Assembly (NCBI GenBank): GCA_003254905.1
Contig: QANU01095819.1
Location: 199,668 to 263,667, forward strand
Origin: Nissolia schottii
Taxonomy: Eukaryota > Streptophyta > Magnoliopsida > Fabales > Fabaceae
Length of the DNA stretch: 64,000 bases
Direction: 5' to 3'
The notes beneath the pieces are model-generated. The model ran no database searches. It saw only the letters and a list, made by a program, of their open reading frames with translations, and was not told the DNA's origin. Below are positions 12,456 through 25,737 of this stretch, piece by piece (the stretch's first letter is position 1; each line of letters begins with the position of its first letter). Both the position numbers and the translations under genes were made by a program.

Positions 12456-13797
12456 TAAGGACAAGGATTCTCTAAAGTGGATATCTTACTTTAGAAGGTA
12501 AAATGTGAGATTCCATTATTGAATTCATTAAAGTGGAAGTGAAACTCATTTTTTACTTTATGGATTTAATTATGAGATATATTAGAATCTCACATTACTT
12601 AGAAATAAAACATGGATAAACTTTATAAGAATGAGACATTCCTAATTCATTGAACTAACTTTTAAAATTGAGTTATATCATTCAATTATCTAAGAAGATT
12701 CATCACTCCATCTTCTAAAACAAGCGATCTCTCTCTAAATGATCCAAATGTCAAACATTTGTAACGAAGTCAAAGCATATTTATAATTTTTTATTTATTT
12801 ATTGTTGTTAAGTAATACACACGAGCACAGCCTGCATCAGTCAAATAAATTAATCAAAATAGAATTGAAGAGAGAAGGATCTAGGTAGGTAGGTGTGGGG
12901 TGAAAAAAAAGAAACAGGAATACACCAAAAGGGTGTTGATCATGTGGGGGGGTGGCAATGGCGGTCAGAGGGTAGCAGTGAACTATTAAGCAGTATTTAT
13001 GTCAATTGTATTTTGTCGTACGTGTGAGAGTGTATAGTGTTAGTGGTTCTTTTCTTCCCTTAACTCCAAAATGTTCCGCTGAACAAAACAACAAGGGTCA
13101 AGGTAGGTAGATCCAACAGTAGTTCTTTTTTTTTTTTTTTGCATTGCATATTTGCATGTTAAGGTGAAAAAATAAGGCTATGATTTGTAATAGGGACAAG
13201 ATAAATGAACAGTAATACCGAGACAAATTCTTTTTCTAATTTGTATATCTTAGTTAAAAGATAGATGAAACAAAAATATTTCGTTTTAAAAAATAAAAAT
13301 TTTCTCTATTTTCAGCCACGTATTTTTGTATTTTTATCTTATTTCTAATGTCAAAACGCAACTTAAGGTAGCGGAGACACGGACTGAGGGGTCTCTTCTC
13401 TTATCTGTTATGTTCCTTAGAGGAGGAGCCAAGCCGACCAGATGAGCGTGAAGGCCAAAGCAATTGCTTCTTTAAACCCCAAACTATTTGTTTCCCAAGG
13501 AAGCTTAGACAAGAGATCAATAAGGTGTCAAACAAACAAACATGTTCTGTGTTACTACTATTTCCTCGGAACCATTAATTAATTAAAGAATTTCAAACAA
13601 CTTGTTAAATTAATTCTACACAATATATTAAATGGGTTTAGCTAAAGACAATTAGTTAAGGTTACTTAGGATACTTGTTCAACGACCTAAAATAAAATGA
13701 TATGATATTTTTAATATTTTTTAAGGAAAAAGCCTATTTTTAATATCTTGAAAAAATAACATATAATAACTACTAAGAGTTATATGTACATATTAAA
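12456..13797. other. intergenic, distal 5' flank of the WIP gene
   Basis: No gene recognised. There are short GC-richer patches near 12890-12980 and 13370-13520 that stand out from the AT-rich background and could be distal regulatory DNA of the downstream zinc-finger gene. That is inference from composition only. Confidence 0.35.
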
Positions 13798-13917
13798 TAT
13801 GAGACATGATATTAACTTATTATCTATTTATTATTAAATAAAATTTTAATAAAATACAATTTTTATTTAAACTTTATGTAATAATAAATAAATAATAAGT
13901 TGACACCGTGTCTATTT
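13798..13917. mobile_element. small foldback MITE, ~120 bp
   Basis: Arms at 13798-13850 and about 13864-13917 pair around AACTTATTATxTATTTATTATTA, with the outer ends GAGACAT / GTGTCTAT. It is AT-rich and the loop is only about 13 bp. Confidence 0.45.
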
Positions 13918-14439
13918 CTTTTTAGACTAAGAAAACACAATATATTAATCTCTCTCTTTTCTCCCCGATGGGGCTACAGTCCACAAGGTAATTTCTGGCT
14001 CTGGTGTGAGTGAGAATGGGAATGGGATATGGTGTAGCAGTAATGAGAGAACAGATAGTCTTCAGGACTTGAACTTACTTCAATGACTGACTTTGTCTTC
14101 GGTCTTTATTTTCTACCTCCATTTATGATTTGTTAGGTAGAGTCGCAAGTAATTATATAATCAATTTCTTGGAATATACGTGGAGTTTTGTTATTTGAAT
14201 TTATTGAATGGGTAATATTGATTTTTTACTTAGATTATATTTATTTTTAAATAAAATTTAAACTCATTTAAATTTTATTTAATAATATAGAATTCATAAG
14301 TCAATATATATAATATACAAGTACAAATAATATTTTTTACATAGACATATCACCCGTTTTTATTCGATCCACACTACTATTCATACTATAAACCTTCTTA
14401 ATTTCAAGTCCCAAGATAAAAAATTATCCCCTCCTCTCT

Positions 14440-14880
14440 AAAAACAAACCTGACTACTACTACTACTTTTTCCCACACACTCTCTCTCTCCCTCTTTCCT
14501 CCATTTGCTTTAGCCTAATTTTCTCCATTGTTAAGTCACACTTCACAAGTGATTTCTTGTCTCTCCCCCCCCCCCCCCTTTTTTATTCAACTTTATTTGG
14601 TATGTTTGCTTTACCCAACATTGGATTACTACTCCACCCCGTCTCTTTTTAACTCTTCATCCTAACTCCTCCTCCTTTCATTCATTCATCATGGTGAATT
14701 GATCTTTGTTAAATCTCTAAAACTTATCTTTTTTTCCTTCTCACCTTTATTATCTACCCTACCACCACACCCCCTCTTCCCCTTTATCATCATCATCATT
14801 TCCAAGCTCTCTCTATAACAAAACCTAATATCTCCTTTCCTTAATTTTCGCCCTTTTTCCACTTCTCATATCTTCTCATC
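14440..14880 (+). promoter_or_regulatory. pyrimidine-rich leader/promoter of the WIP gene
   Basis: The 440 bp before the ATG are strongly CT-rich (CT repeats, a run of 14 C at 14565-14578, TCA/TCC repeats near 14785). This is typical of long plant 5' leaders. The transcription start was not resolved; CTATAACA near 14813 is too close to be certain as a TATA box. Confidence 0.4.
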
Positions 14881-15625
14881 ATGACCGATCCTTATTGCTC
14901 CAATGACTTCAATGGTTGTTGGCTTGACCTCAATTCCCCCATCACTAGTTTCAACCTTTTCCCCCTTCCTCCTCCTCCTCCTCCTCCTTCATCAACATCA
15001 TCATCTTGCAACTCCAACACCCCATTCTATAACTTTCCTTCTAGTTATAATTATCATCATAATTTCACGAGTGGCATCTCTTTTGCTCAACACCAATATT
15101 CATCAACTCCTCCAAGACAGGCCCTTCCTCTCCTTAACCTAAGCACTACAAGGAGCCATGGTGAGGATCTAGAATCTTCCTTTGGTGACATGGAAGTAGT
15201 CAACACCACCAACAACAAGGATGATGAGGAAGAGAATAACACCAAAGGTCAACTAATTAATAGAATATCGTCTAATTCTTTGTTAGATGATCATGATGAT
15301 GATGATGAGAGTGTGACTGTGGCTTTGCACTTAGGGCTTCCAAGTTCTACTACCATGGTGTATAATAACTCATCATCCACCAACACCACCACAGATCAGG
15401 TTTCAGATGATCACAAAGAAGAAGAAGAAGAAGAAGAAGAAGAAGAAAAAGTGGTGACACTTGTTGATTGTGCTGCAGCTGCATCAAGTAGGATAAATAG
15501 GGGCCAGTATTGGATCCCTACCCCAGCTCAGATCCTGATTGGTCCAACCCAGTTCTCATGCCCTCTTTGTTTCAAGACCTTCAATAGATACAACAACATG
15601 CAGGTATATCTATACACTATACATA

Positions 15626-15678
<53 letters not shown>

Positions 15679-17475
15679 CTTAACAAATTAAATGATGAAT
15701 GAAATAATGATATGTATAGTGAAAACATTGATTGAGGGATGAATAGAAAGAAAGAGAATGACTTTCCTTTTCTTTTCTTTTTTTTTCCTTTCTCTTTTGT
15801 TTTTTTTCCCTTTCATGTCACTCTAACTTTCCCAGATCTTAACTTTTTGTGCAGATTTTGCTGAAAAAGAAAATACTCGTTTTTGTGTATATCCTTTACT
15901 TATACTATTTCCTTCTTTTATGTTATCATCGCTTTGATGATTTTTCCCATAATTATTAATCTTGTCTTAGATATTGTGTATGTGTATGTGATTGTGTTTT
16001 GTGTAAATTTAGGGTTTTTCCCTATACCATATACTATTGCATGTGTTTATCAAAAATATACTACTATTGTATGTCCTTAATTTCCTTTTACCAATATTTA
16101 GCTCTAAACTGTTCTATATATCCTCTTTTGAACCTTCATAGTTTTTGCATTAGTGCTATATAATAAAATGAAAATAAATTGATGTATATATCAAGCTTCT
16201 AGGCTTATTAAATGTTAGTTCATGATTTTCGAACGCCAACATCATGAGGGAGCTAGACATAATGGAAACAACATGAATTGAAGTTTCAAACTCTATATAG
16301 TACAACCACGCATGGAATGAATTTAATTTTCATGTCCCTCAGAAGTAAAGATATAAACATAAATAGCTGTACAATATTCCCCTGTTGGGCTTCCGAAATA
16401 TTTCTTTATTAGGTAGGGTGCCCTACACTCTCACTTTTTTTTATCTTTAATCCTAGACCTTAGGCCATCAAGAGGGTATTGGAACACGTTGAAAAGGACC
16501 CCTATAGTTAAAAAAAAAAAACTAATTTGTAATATTAACAAAATTACTTGCAACAAAAGTTTTGTTCTTAACTTCAACCCACTTATTTGGTTTGTCCATT
16601 AATATATATTTCTCAAGGCGTAAACAGTGAAGATTTTGTTGATGATTAAGGAATAGAAGGAATTATGCATTTGATAACGTTATTAATTATAGTCTTAGTC
16701 CACCTGATTCAACAATGAATGTGAGATCAAAAAGATTACAGTTGATAACATTATCACTTATAGTTTCAATTTACTCAATTTTTTTTTCATTACCATGAAA
16801 TTTTCACCGTAAAATCTCAATATCAATAAATACAATGGTCAATATATACAAAATATAATTTCTCATGTGATAAATAACAAGTATGTCATTATCTCGTGCA
16901 CGTGAATGAGTAGTGTATGATATGATATATATCGACATATTCATTATGTTTTTTTCACCCACATTTTCACTTTTTACCTAATTATTTTGCACTTACATGA
17001 CAATGCTTCCAAAAACCTCTTTCAGATGCATATGTGGGGGCATGGATCTCAATATAGAAAGGGCCCAGAATCTCTAAGGGGAACCCAACCAACAGCCATG
17101 CTTAGGCTCCCATGCTACTGCTGTGCACCCGGGTGCAAGAACAACATTGACCACCCGAGATCTAAGCCACTCAAAGACTTCAGGACCCTCCAAACACACT
17201 ACAAGAGAAAACATGGGATCAAGCCCTTCATGTGTAGGAAATGTTGCAAGGCATTTGCAGTGAGGGGTGATTGGAGGACTCATGAGAAGAATTGTGGCAA
17301 GCTTTGGTATTGCTCTTGTGGGTCCGATTTCAAGCACAAGAGGTCACTTAAGGATCATATTAAGGCCTTTGGGAATGGACATAAGGCTTATGGGATTGAT
17401 TCATGTCTTGATCCAGATGATGAACTAGGTGGGTCTGAAATTGAGCAAGAGAATGATCTTTCTAGTCATAGTTGA
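14881..17475 (+). CDS. WIP-domain C2H2 zinc-finger transcription factor (NTT/WIP2-4-5 type)
   Basis: Two exons, 14881-15603 and 17026-17475, encode 390 residues. The start MTDPY matches the start of Arabidopsis NTT/WIP2. The variable N-terminus has poly-Pro, Asn/Ser tracts, an acidic run of 11 Glu and an LHLGLP stretch (LxLxL, EAR-like). The WIP hallmark W211-I212-P213 precedes four zinc fingers. Finger 1 is C227-C230-H243-H247, split by the intron after Gln241; the other fingers follow to about residue 360 ([21 protein letters not shown]). The family consists of nuclear regulators of transmitting tract, root initials and seed-coat cell fate. The third finger reads CRKCCKAF where relatives have CRKCGKAF, which adds a cysteine at 315. 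The 1.42-kb intron starts with ATAC and AT microsatellites (15620-15679). Which WIP paralogue it is cannot be settled here. Confidence 0.94.
15610..15680. repeat. (ATAC)n-(AT)n microsatellite in the WIP intron
   Basis: About seven CATA units followed by about ten AT dinucleotides immediately after the donor site at 15604. Length variation here is likely between individuals. Confidence 0.9.
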
Positions 17476-18821
17476 TTTTTGTGTGTTTTTCAACTACTCC
17501 CTATGCATGTTTCTCGATCGGTGCAAGTCTTTTTGATTTTTTTTTTTTTGCATTTTTTAAATCAATATATCTTATTATAATTTATATTTAGATATATTGA
17601 TTTAAGTATGTACCAAAAAAATCTAAGGGACTTATACCGAAAAACTGAGGGCACATATATGAACACAAAGACAAATTGAGGTTTCTCATGTTTTGAACCG
17701 ATCGATTACATTGTGGATTAGAGGGCTAAAGGGACTAATGAGTTTTTAGGGCCATCCCACTCTTGCCAAATATTTTGTTTTTTTCCCTTCATCAATTAAA
17801 TTTAAGTTATGCCTTGTTATTAATGTATAGATATTGCTGCAAAATTTTCTGATATCTTCTGACTTTTGGATATGGTTTTCTCCCTACTTTTTTTCCCATC
17901 TCTGTCTGGTAAACATGGCACATATATAAGTTTTCAAGTTATATGGATTCTCGCATAAATATAATTCTTGCGCCTAATTTTTAAACATAATCACAATAAA
18001 AATAGATGTTATTATCTATTTATTCACTTGTTTATGAGTTTTACTGTACTTAAATATAATTTAATAAACTTGTGTCCCTTCATAGATGTTTTTTCACAAT
18101 AGATATATTTGAAGATTTAATGTAGGATGCTAGAATTTTCAAATTAATGGTCAACACTGAAAGAATCTTCATTTAGGAAGGTGTGGAGATTCATGCCACA
18201 TCAATTAGTTCTAGGCTTCTAGCTCCCATTATCTTCAATAACTCCGTACAAATGGTAGTTAGGCACACCAAATCAGAAACCACCTTGAGGAAGACACATT
18301 ATTCATTAAGCTAGTGATATTGTAAGTCTTCTTGCCAAGGCTAAAAAAAATTGATACTGTATGCAAAATGGGGGAAAATTTGGTCCCTCGTTCTTTTAAA
18401 TATGGAGGATAATTTATTGGAAAAAGTTGAAGACAGTTGTTATGGTGTTAATAATAAAAATATTTAAGATTTTTAATGTATTCAAAATCTTTCTTTTTGA
18501 TATTTTAAAATTATTTTAAGGGTATTTGTTAGAGAAATCTTAATTTATTTTCTAAACATATAAATTCGACAGAATTAAAATGTTCACTTAATTACATGTT
18601 TATGGTCATAGCCTCCTACATGTTTTAACAAGGAGTAATGATGGGAATGGCATGGATACTCTCATTATTTATGATGTCTAATTTCACACTATTAATTAAA
18701 AAAGTTGAGTTCATATATGACATAAACAACAAATAAAATTAATAGTAAAAAATTACACATAATAATGTCATGCAAAAAAAATAATATGAGAGAATCCATC
18801 CGTTTGTAAGTAATGATACAT
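17476..18821. other. WIP 3' flank and intergenic DNA
   Basis: The first few hundred bases are probably 3'UTR. A short imperfect palindrome with a TCAATATATCTTATTATAA arm lies near 17560. Nothing else was recognised. Confidence 0.4.
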
Positions 18822-19027
18822 CAAAATAAACATTTGGAAAAAAAACTCCAACTTAGTCCATTTGGATTTTGATTTCGGTCAACTTTGTCCCTCCAAAAAA
18901 ATTTTGGACAATTTCGTCCCTCTAAATTCAAAAAATCAGACACTTTAGTCCTTCTGTCTATTTCACTAATGGTGGTTGATGACATGGTGGTTAATGAAAC
19001 TACGTGGTACGTTAATTGCCACGTCAC

Positions 19028-20263
19028 TGTCACGACCAAGAAAAAAAAACTGAGCACGTCTCATGAGAGATGCAAGACATGAAAAGTCGCGCGCTACGAC
19101 ACATCAAGAAATTAGTCTCACATCGATTAGAGTGATAGAAGGGATCTCCTCTTCCCCCTATATATAGAGGGTTTCCGTGAGTGTTTAGACTTGCTAATTC
19201 ACTTCAGAGCTTGAGAGATCACACTTTTGTCAGACTTTTCGCTCCAATTATCTTTTATTTCTTATCTCCCTCTCGTTTTTCGTTTGTGGGGAAGCAATGC
19301 CTCCACGTAGGGTGTCAGGAGCTCCCAGATTAGTGATCCTTAGCGGTCAGTCATTTTCAGGTGAGCGGCTTTCTTCACGGTCTATTTTAGACCATGTATT
19401 TATTTGACCATGTATTTATTTTTTTAAGTTATTTATTTATTTATTTTAGCATTATTTTATTTATGCATGTTTTATAAAATCCTAAGAGGTAGAATTTATT
19501 ATTTTATTTATGTATTTATGAAGTTAGTTATTCTTTTATTTAATTAGTACTTTTCTCATGATTATTTATTTAGAAACTCTTTATTTATGAAGTAGATATT
19601 TACGAAGCTATTTTAGAAAATCATAAAACTATTTTAGAAGCACATGGACCACATATTTTCTTGCATTAAATATATTCATGATGTGTGTGTAAGATTAATA
19701 TTAAGCGATATAGATATTCATATTATTTAGTTAAACCCTTAATAAAATATCATGTTTAAGGAAAGATTATGGTAGGGGAAGACTTATGTTAAGGAAAGGT
19801 TTTGACTAAGGACAAGACTTGGTCCATTGTGACACACTTCTCTTACGTGGGAACCTCCTTAAACATGGGAACTTAGTCTACCTTTATTTTTTCAAGATAA
19901 AACACATAAAGATATTAAGTCATGTTATGCTATCAGTATCAGTTAAAGGACTATGTTATCATGTTATATTATGTTATGTATTTAAAACTGTTATCATGGG
20001 AGTGTATCTAGGATAGAGTTATTAGTCAGAGACAACCTACATTGACTGATATACCTTGTACAATAGTAAAGTAGACTAGGATTCATGTAGATTTAGGACA
20101 AGACCGTAAAGCCCAGACATGGTAGCCCGTGATGCCCGATGTCATGTATAATGTCATGTAGATTAGGACAAGACCGTAAAGGCCAAACATTTCAAGAACA
20201 GCTAAATCATGATGCTCAGAATGTCTATTTAGAGAATTCCCCACTTGATTATGTTTTTAAATG

Positions 20264-20318
<55 letters not shown>

Positions 20319-20336
20319 CGGACGTTTTCATGTCTG

Positions 20337-20381
<45 letters not shown>

Positions 20382-20827
20382 GCATTTGCATGCCATGATT
20401 ACGAACTATCCCATGTCACCGTGGGGTTTGTCATTCACAGAGCGATGACTCACCCCTTGTCAACCTTTTTCAGATATGGTTGACGAAGACGAGTCACTCG
20501 TTCAATGGATCTCAGTAGTTTGGACTTTTGGTGAGCTTCATGTTGTCATGAAATATTCTTCAGTTATTTTAGTATTTCGGATAATTAATTTACATTCATG
20601 TTGAGTGTTCAATGAACTACAAGCAGAGTGTAACGTATTTTGAATTATGTATATTTTGTATCTTGTAAAGGATTTTTTACTAACATTATATTGTATTGTT
20701 TAGATTTTATTTAAAAGTATTTCCTTTTATTTATAAAAGCTGTGTGTTTTCATGATTAACACGTCAAGAGGCTTTCGTAAGGGAACTAGTTCCTTGCGTG
20801 CTGATAACAATTTCTGGAGTAGTTATA
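19028..20827 (+). mobile_element. solo LTR of a retrotransposon (fossil), 1.8 kb
   Basis: It begins TGTCACGACC, a common start of plant Ty3/gypsy LTRs, and ends GGAGTAGTTATA. It is flanked on both sides by GTCAC (19023-19027 and 20828-20832), a perfect 5-bp target duplication. A promoter-like CTATATATAG lies at about 19158, and the 3' part has the CGATGACTCACCCC-type stretch seen in gypsy LTRs. No internal coding region remains, so it is a recombined remnant. It lies inside the left arm of a foldback element and is therefore younger than it. The orientation was taken from the TATA box. Confidence 0.7.
20267..20319. repeat. (ATT)n microsatellite within the solo LTR
   Basis: About 17 ATT/TTA trinucleotides, followed at about 20337-20380 by an (AT)n run of about 20 units. 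Confidence 0.9.
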
Positions 20828-21742
20828 GTCACCCTTCCACGTAGGCTAGCGAGACACATGAACCCCAACTTAGTCCCTCTCAATTTTGATTTCGGTCAAC
20901 TTAGTCTCTCCCAAATTTTTTGGTCAATTTCATCTTTTTTAATTCAAAAAATCAGTTCTGTTAGTCATTCTGTCTGTTTGACTAACGATGGTTATTGACG
21001 TGGTGGTTAATATGTCACGTCGCTCCGTTAACCGTCACATCACCCACATAAGCATCCTTAATATAAGTCTAATAAAATTTTAATAGGCTTAACATAAATC
21101 TAATAAGGCTATTAAAATTTTTTTTTTTTTATAAAGACACTTGCTTGCTTGCTAGTGACAAAAGTTAAATTTTTTGAGTCATTTATTAGTAATATCGTTT
21201 AGATATAAAATATATGCAACATCACATAACAATAACACTAGTAGCCTAGTGGTTAAGGTATCAACCCTCACATATGGAAGGATGCCTATGTACGTGGAAA
21301 GGGGTGACGTGCCTATTAACAGAGCGACGTGACACGTCAACTACCACGTCAATAACCATTGTTACTCTGTTAGTTAAGTCAACGAAAGGACTAACGAGAT
21401 TGATTTTTTTAATTGAAAGGGATGGAATTGGCCAAAAAAAATTTAGGAGAGACTAAGTTGACCAAAATCGAAATTGAGATGAACTAAGTTGTGGATTCAT
21501 GTGCTTCGCTTGCCTATATAAAAAGGGTGACGTGGCAGTTAATGTCTCATCATTCCATTAACCACCATGTTATCAACCACTATTAATAAAACCGATGGAA
21601 TAACTAACATGTCCCATTTTTTGAATTGAGAGAGATAAAATTGTCAAAAATAATTGAGAGGACTAAGTTGGATTTTTTTTTTCTAAATATTTTGTCTTTA
21701 AAAAACAAGAGATAGGGGATATGTTTTTAGGTACGTAGAGTG

Positions 21743-22500
21743 TAGGGGTGTCAAACGGGTCGGGCCAAAATTATGCCTCTTTTTATGGTCCGGTTCGTCT
21801 ATGGTCAATCTGCGGGCATAAACAGGCCATCCCGCCAACCCTTTTTTTAAAAAAAATTAAATTAAATTTTGGTCTATTTTTTTTTATGATTTTAAATACA
21901 AAGTTGTGAATAAGTATGCGTGGCCATTTTTAGCTATTTTTTATCGTCTATCTATTAATTAATCGAAAAGAAATAGTTTAAATGGTTAATTGCGAGATTA
22001 TATTATCTTTTTTGTTCCTTCAACTATATTACTTGAAAGCTTTCAAATGCTATTTGAAATCGGTTCGTGAATTAATACAACTTTCATTAATTAAATGATG
22101 ACATATAACATTAATGTGAGTATTGTTATGTTATTGATCAAAAACACAATTGGAACTTTTTCTCGTAGAGTAAGCAATAATAAATAAGGTTTGAAATCAT
22201 ATATCAACTTGTAGGACGTAAACACTCATTAAAGGAATGCAATGCAAAATTTATCAATATGTATGTCATAGCACTTCAGCTGTATAACAAAATAAATATA
22301 GTTAAGTAACATAACAAATAATTAAACATGTTCAATTATAAATCTAAATACTTAAACTCTAAACTCTTAAACTCCAAAATAAAATTTAGAGTTCAAAATG
22401 AAACTTCTAGAATTTTGATATTTTTTTAAAAAATAAATAAATTCACGTGCTCGCCGGCTAACTTGTTTAGCCCGCAGACTAAAACCGGTCATATTATTTT
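21743..22500. mobile_element. degenerate non-autonomous hAT fragment
   Basis: It starts TAGGGGTGTCAAACGGGTCG, the typical terminal sequence of plant hAT elements (TAGGGGTGxxxA with GGGTC-rich subterminal DNA). A GCCGGC/TAGCCCGCAG-type subterminal stretch lies near 22450-22480. No transposase reading frame remains and the far end was not resolved. Confidence 0.5.
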
Positions 22501-24898
22501 TTTTTTAAATTTTCATAGATCTACTGTTCATTTAATTAAACTCACGAGTCGGACTCCTTATTAGAGGATGCAAGTGCAGGTAGTTGGCGGAAGGAAGCTT
22601 TAGAGCCTGTCATTGATCAGCTTTATGAGTCGTATGATGCTACTATTTCCCTTTTGCTATGTGCACCATCATGGACTGATATAATACTATGTTTACACTC
22701 ACCCATAATCATTTCCATGAAAATAAATCATTACCTTTCAGAAGCAAACAAACTTCAATTTTTTCTCCCCTCAATTTCTTCAAATATATTTTGTCAATAA
22801 AAAAAGAAAAAAAAAGTACTATATATAATGAAATGCAATCATAGCATGAGAAATATTTTATTTGAATGTATTAGAAGAGGGGATGCATTGGATCTTGATG
22901 GCAGAGTTCAGATCAGAGATAGAGAAAGTGAAAGAAGAGAGAGAGAGAGAGAGGTTCTTGAAATGTCATATCAAAGTACAAAAGAAAACATTAATATATA
23001 TTCATTCATTTTCAGAGTATGAATTGTAGCTATAGTAAGCTAGCTAGCGTGGCTATTTTCGCTCTTGACTCTATTTATTTTCCCCTCATAAAAGACGGGA
23101 CTCCACGTTCTCTTGTTTCACCCTTTACCCTTATGCTTTTATTTCTTTTTTTCCCTTTTATTTCCCTCCTCTTAGGTAAATTCCTCTTTCCCCATCTTCT
23201 TCAATTTTCAGTTTTCCACTTCAAGAAGCAGTAACACTTTTTTGTTTGGATTGGTCAAACTGAGAAGAAAAAAAATAGAGAAAATGTGATAATCTTCGTT
23301 TTCTTATGAAATGAAATTAAAAAGGAGAAAAAATATTAAATTAATTTATCCTTATTTTTAAATAAAATTTAAACTAACATGATTAAACAAAATGATAAAT
23401 ACTTTAACTCTTTAATCAAATATTAAATCACATTAGTCAAATTTATAATAATAAAGTTCAGATGTTAATAATTAAATTGAGATAAAAAATAAAAATGACA
23501 AAATTTATTTAAATATAATTATATCTAAGCAAAAAAAAAAACCAATTAAAAAAATATTTTTTTATCTCTTTATTTTTTTTTTATACAAGTATTGGCAGTA
23601 TATCACTGTTACCAGCGTATTATATACAGCACCATTATTTTACTTTGACATTACGGATTTAACGTAACAATGAAAAATGGTTGGGGTGATGAAAACGATA
23701 ACTAATTATTACTATGTGATTCTTTTCTTGTTATCCCATGGTATACAGTGTAACGTCAATCGGTCACAACTCACAACATCGATCCCCAATGAGCACAAAC
23801 CTGTCAGCTAGCTTATATAAGAAAGAAAGATTGATCATAGATGTGATGGAACCTTGTTGACATAATTAACAAATTTTTATTTTCTATTTTTTCATAAAAA
23901 TTAATTTATTGGTTCGATCAGTGATCTTGTATGATTGAAAATGTAGCCACAAGAATATATCAGCTAGCTACCTATAGGATATGGAATATTCATCATATCC
24001 ATATGTATGAATTATTTTAAGGTGGTATATATCGATACTATAAAAGAATATAAAAAGTAACTGCTATTTTGGTTTTAATTGATGAAATCTTCCCCTTTCT
24101 CTCATAAAAAATAAAAATAAAAATCCCCTCTTTCTTTTATGACAGCAAAGTATTCATTACTCATGTTTATGATAGCACAACAACAAGTAAATACTTAACA
24201 GACATAAAATATTTGTCAAGACACCTTAGTATAAATGAAGATGATTTGACTTTAAATGAAACTTTTCTATAGCATTGTAGAGAATATTGCAAATTTTGGG
24301 CACCATTGAGAAAGCAAATATATATCTTGGAATAAAGCAATTAATATTGGACAACGGGGTAAGTAGGGGCTCTCTCTCGACACAATACTATTTAAGTTAT
24401 TTGGTGTCATTATTACAAAGCGATAGATAGATCATAGATATATAGACAGAACATAAACATTAAAACTCGTTAGAAAAATGCATTATGCTAGAGGATTTTT
24501 TGTCAATGTGGGACAATTTTGTCTCCTTAATATCTCATACCAATGAGGGCACGTATATATATAGAATGCATAGGTATTTAAAGGGTAAAATGACGTTTAA
24601 TCCAAGAGTATTTATTATTAAAAATATTATAAACTCCAAGTTCATACGTTAGTTTAATTATTATTAAAAAATTATATCAAAGTTTAATCACATATGAAGA
24701 CATATTAAAAAAAGACTATGTTATAAAACTAATTATGAAAATGAATAACATTTTGGTTAGACTCATAATATATATCTACCCAAACATAAAAGCTACTACA
24801 TTTTTTTGTCATTTAAAATAAAGAAATTGGCTGGTTATAAGTGTGTGGACAAAATGAAAACAGGTCTTATTCGGCAGGTTAAGTGTGTAGACAAATTT

Positions 24899-24938
<40 letters not shown>

Positions 24939-25286
24939 TTATTGTAGTTTATATAATATTTAGAGAGAACCAACGGTTGTATATAGATTGTGTTTCTGTT
25001 CGCATGTGAATCTTTCACATTAAAATATTAGACTTGTCATTTGAATTGCTGATCCTTCATATCTAGAATGAATGACCAAAAAACATTACATTTCTTTTTA
25101 TTATTAATTTATTATATTATAGTATATTCTTCCAAATAAAAAAAAAGTATGAAGAATTTCGTCGAAGACCGAAAAGATAAATGATTTCTTAATTCTTATT
25201 TTGACGTGTCCATTGATTGATTAACAAACACATTCAGTTCCCATTAAAAGTCTGTAGAAGGCTAACTTACGGGTTACCCACCAAAG

Positions 25287-25327
<41 letters not shown>

Positions 25328-25737
25328 TTTTTATTTTAATTTTTTGGGTAAAAACAACATGTTATTAGAACATTTTTTTACTCGTCAAGGTCATAGTTAT
25401 TACTTTATATAATGAAGACAATTTATACTGGAGGAGGATAATTGAAGACAATTAAAGAGCAATTAATACTTGTCAATAATAAGTTGAACTTCCGTGTTAG
25501 TTAAGGTCCACATCTATATAATTAATATAGCTAATAGGTGCCCTAAAGATACTTATTAAGATATCTAAAATTTAATAAGTTGATGTTTTTAATAATTTCA
25601 ATGCATTGAACATTTTACAATTCTTTCTAATACAAATTTATTTTTTATGGATTCTTTATCAAGTGTCCTGAAGACACTTATTAGCAAAATCCTTTAAGTA
25701 AACTCGAATCTGTGAATTTATCTATTGTACTCTCTCC
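22501..25737. other. intergenic, nothing recognised
   Basis: AT-rich, with AT microsatellites (24910-24935, 25291-25321), a GA-rich patch near 22918-22960 and no credible ORF. It is the distal 3' flank of both neighbouring genes. Confidence 0.4.

Larger units (their letters stand above)
18822..21698. mobile_element. large foldback DNA element with dimeric arms, split by a solo LTR
   Basis: The right side carries two TIR-like units in tandem (about 21290-21528 and 21529-21698). The left side carries the same two units inverted (18822-19027 and 20833-21060), separated only by an inserted LTR (19028-20827). Both units share CCAACTTAGTCC, TTTxGGTCAACTT, AATTCAAAAAATCAG, GGTGGTTGATGACATGGTGG-like and CCACGTCAC blocks. 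Without the insert the element would be about 1.1 kb, nearly all inverted repeat, with no transposase. It is probably a non-autonomous, Mutator-like foldback; the superfamily is inference. Confidence 0.7.

Noticed and set aside
11800-12600. A second foldback element around the one at 12029-12455
   Set aside because: TTTACTTTAAAG-type blocks occur on both sides, but the best end matches are direct, not inverted, and the arms are too diverged to define.
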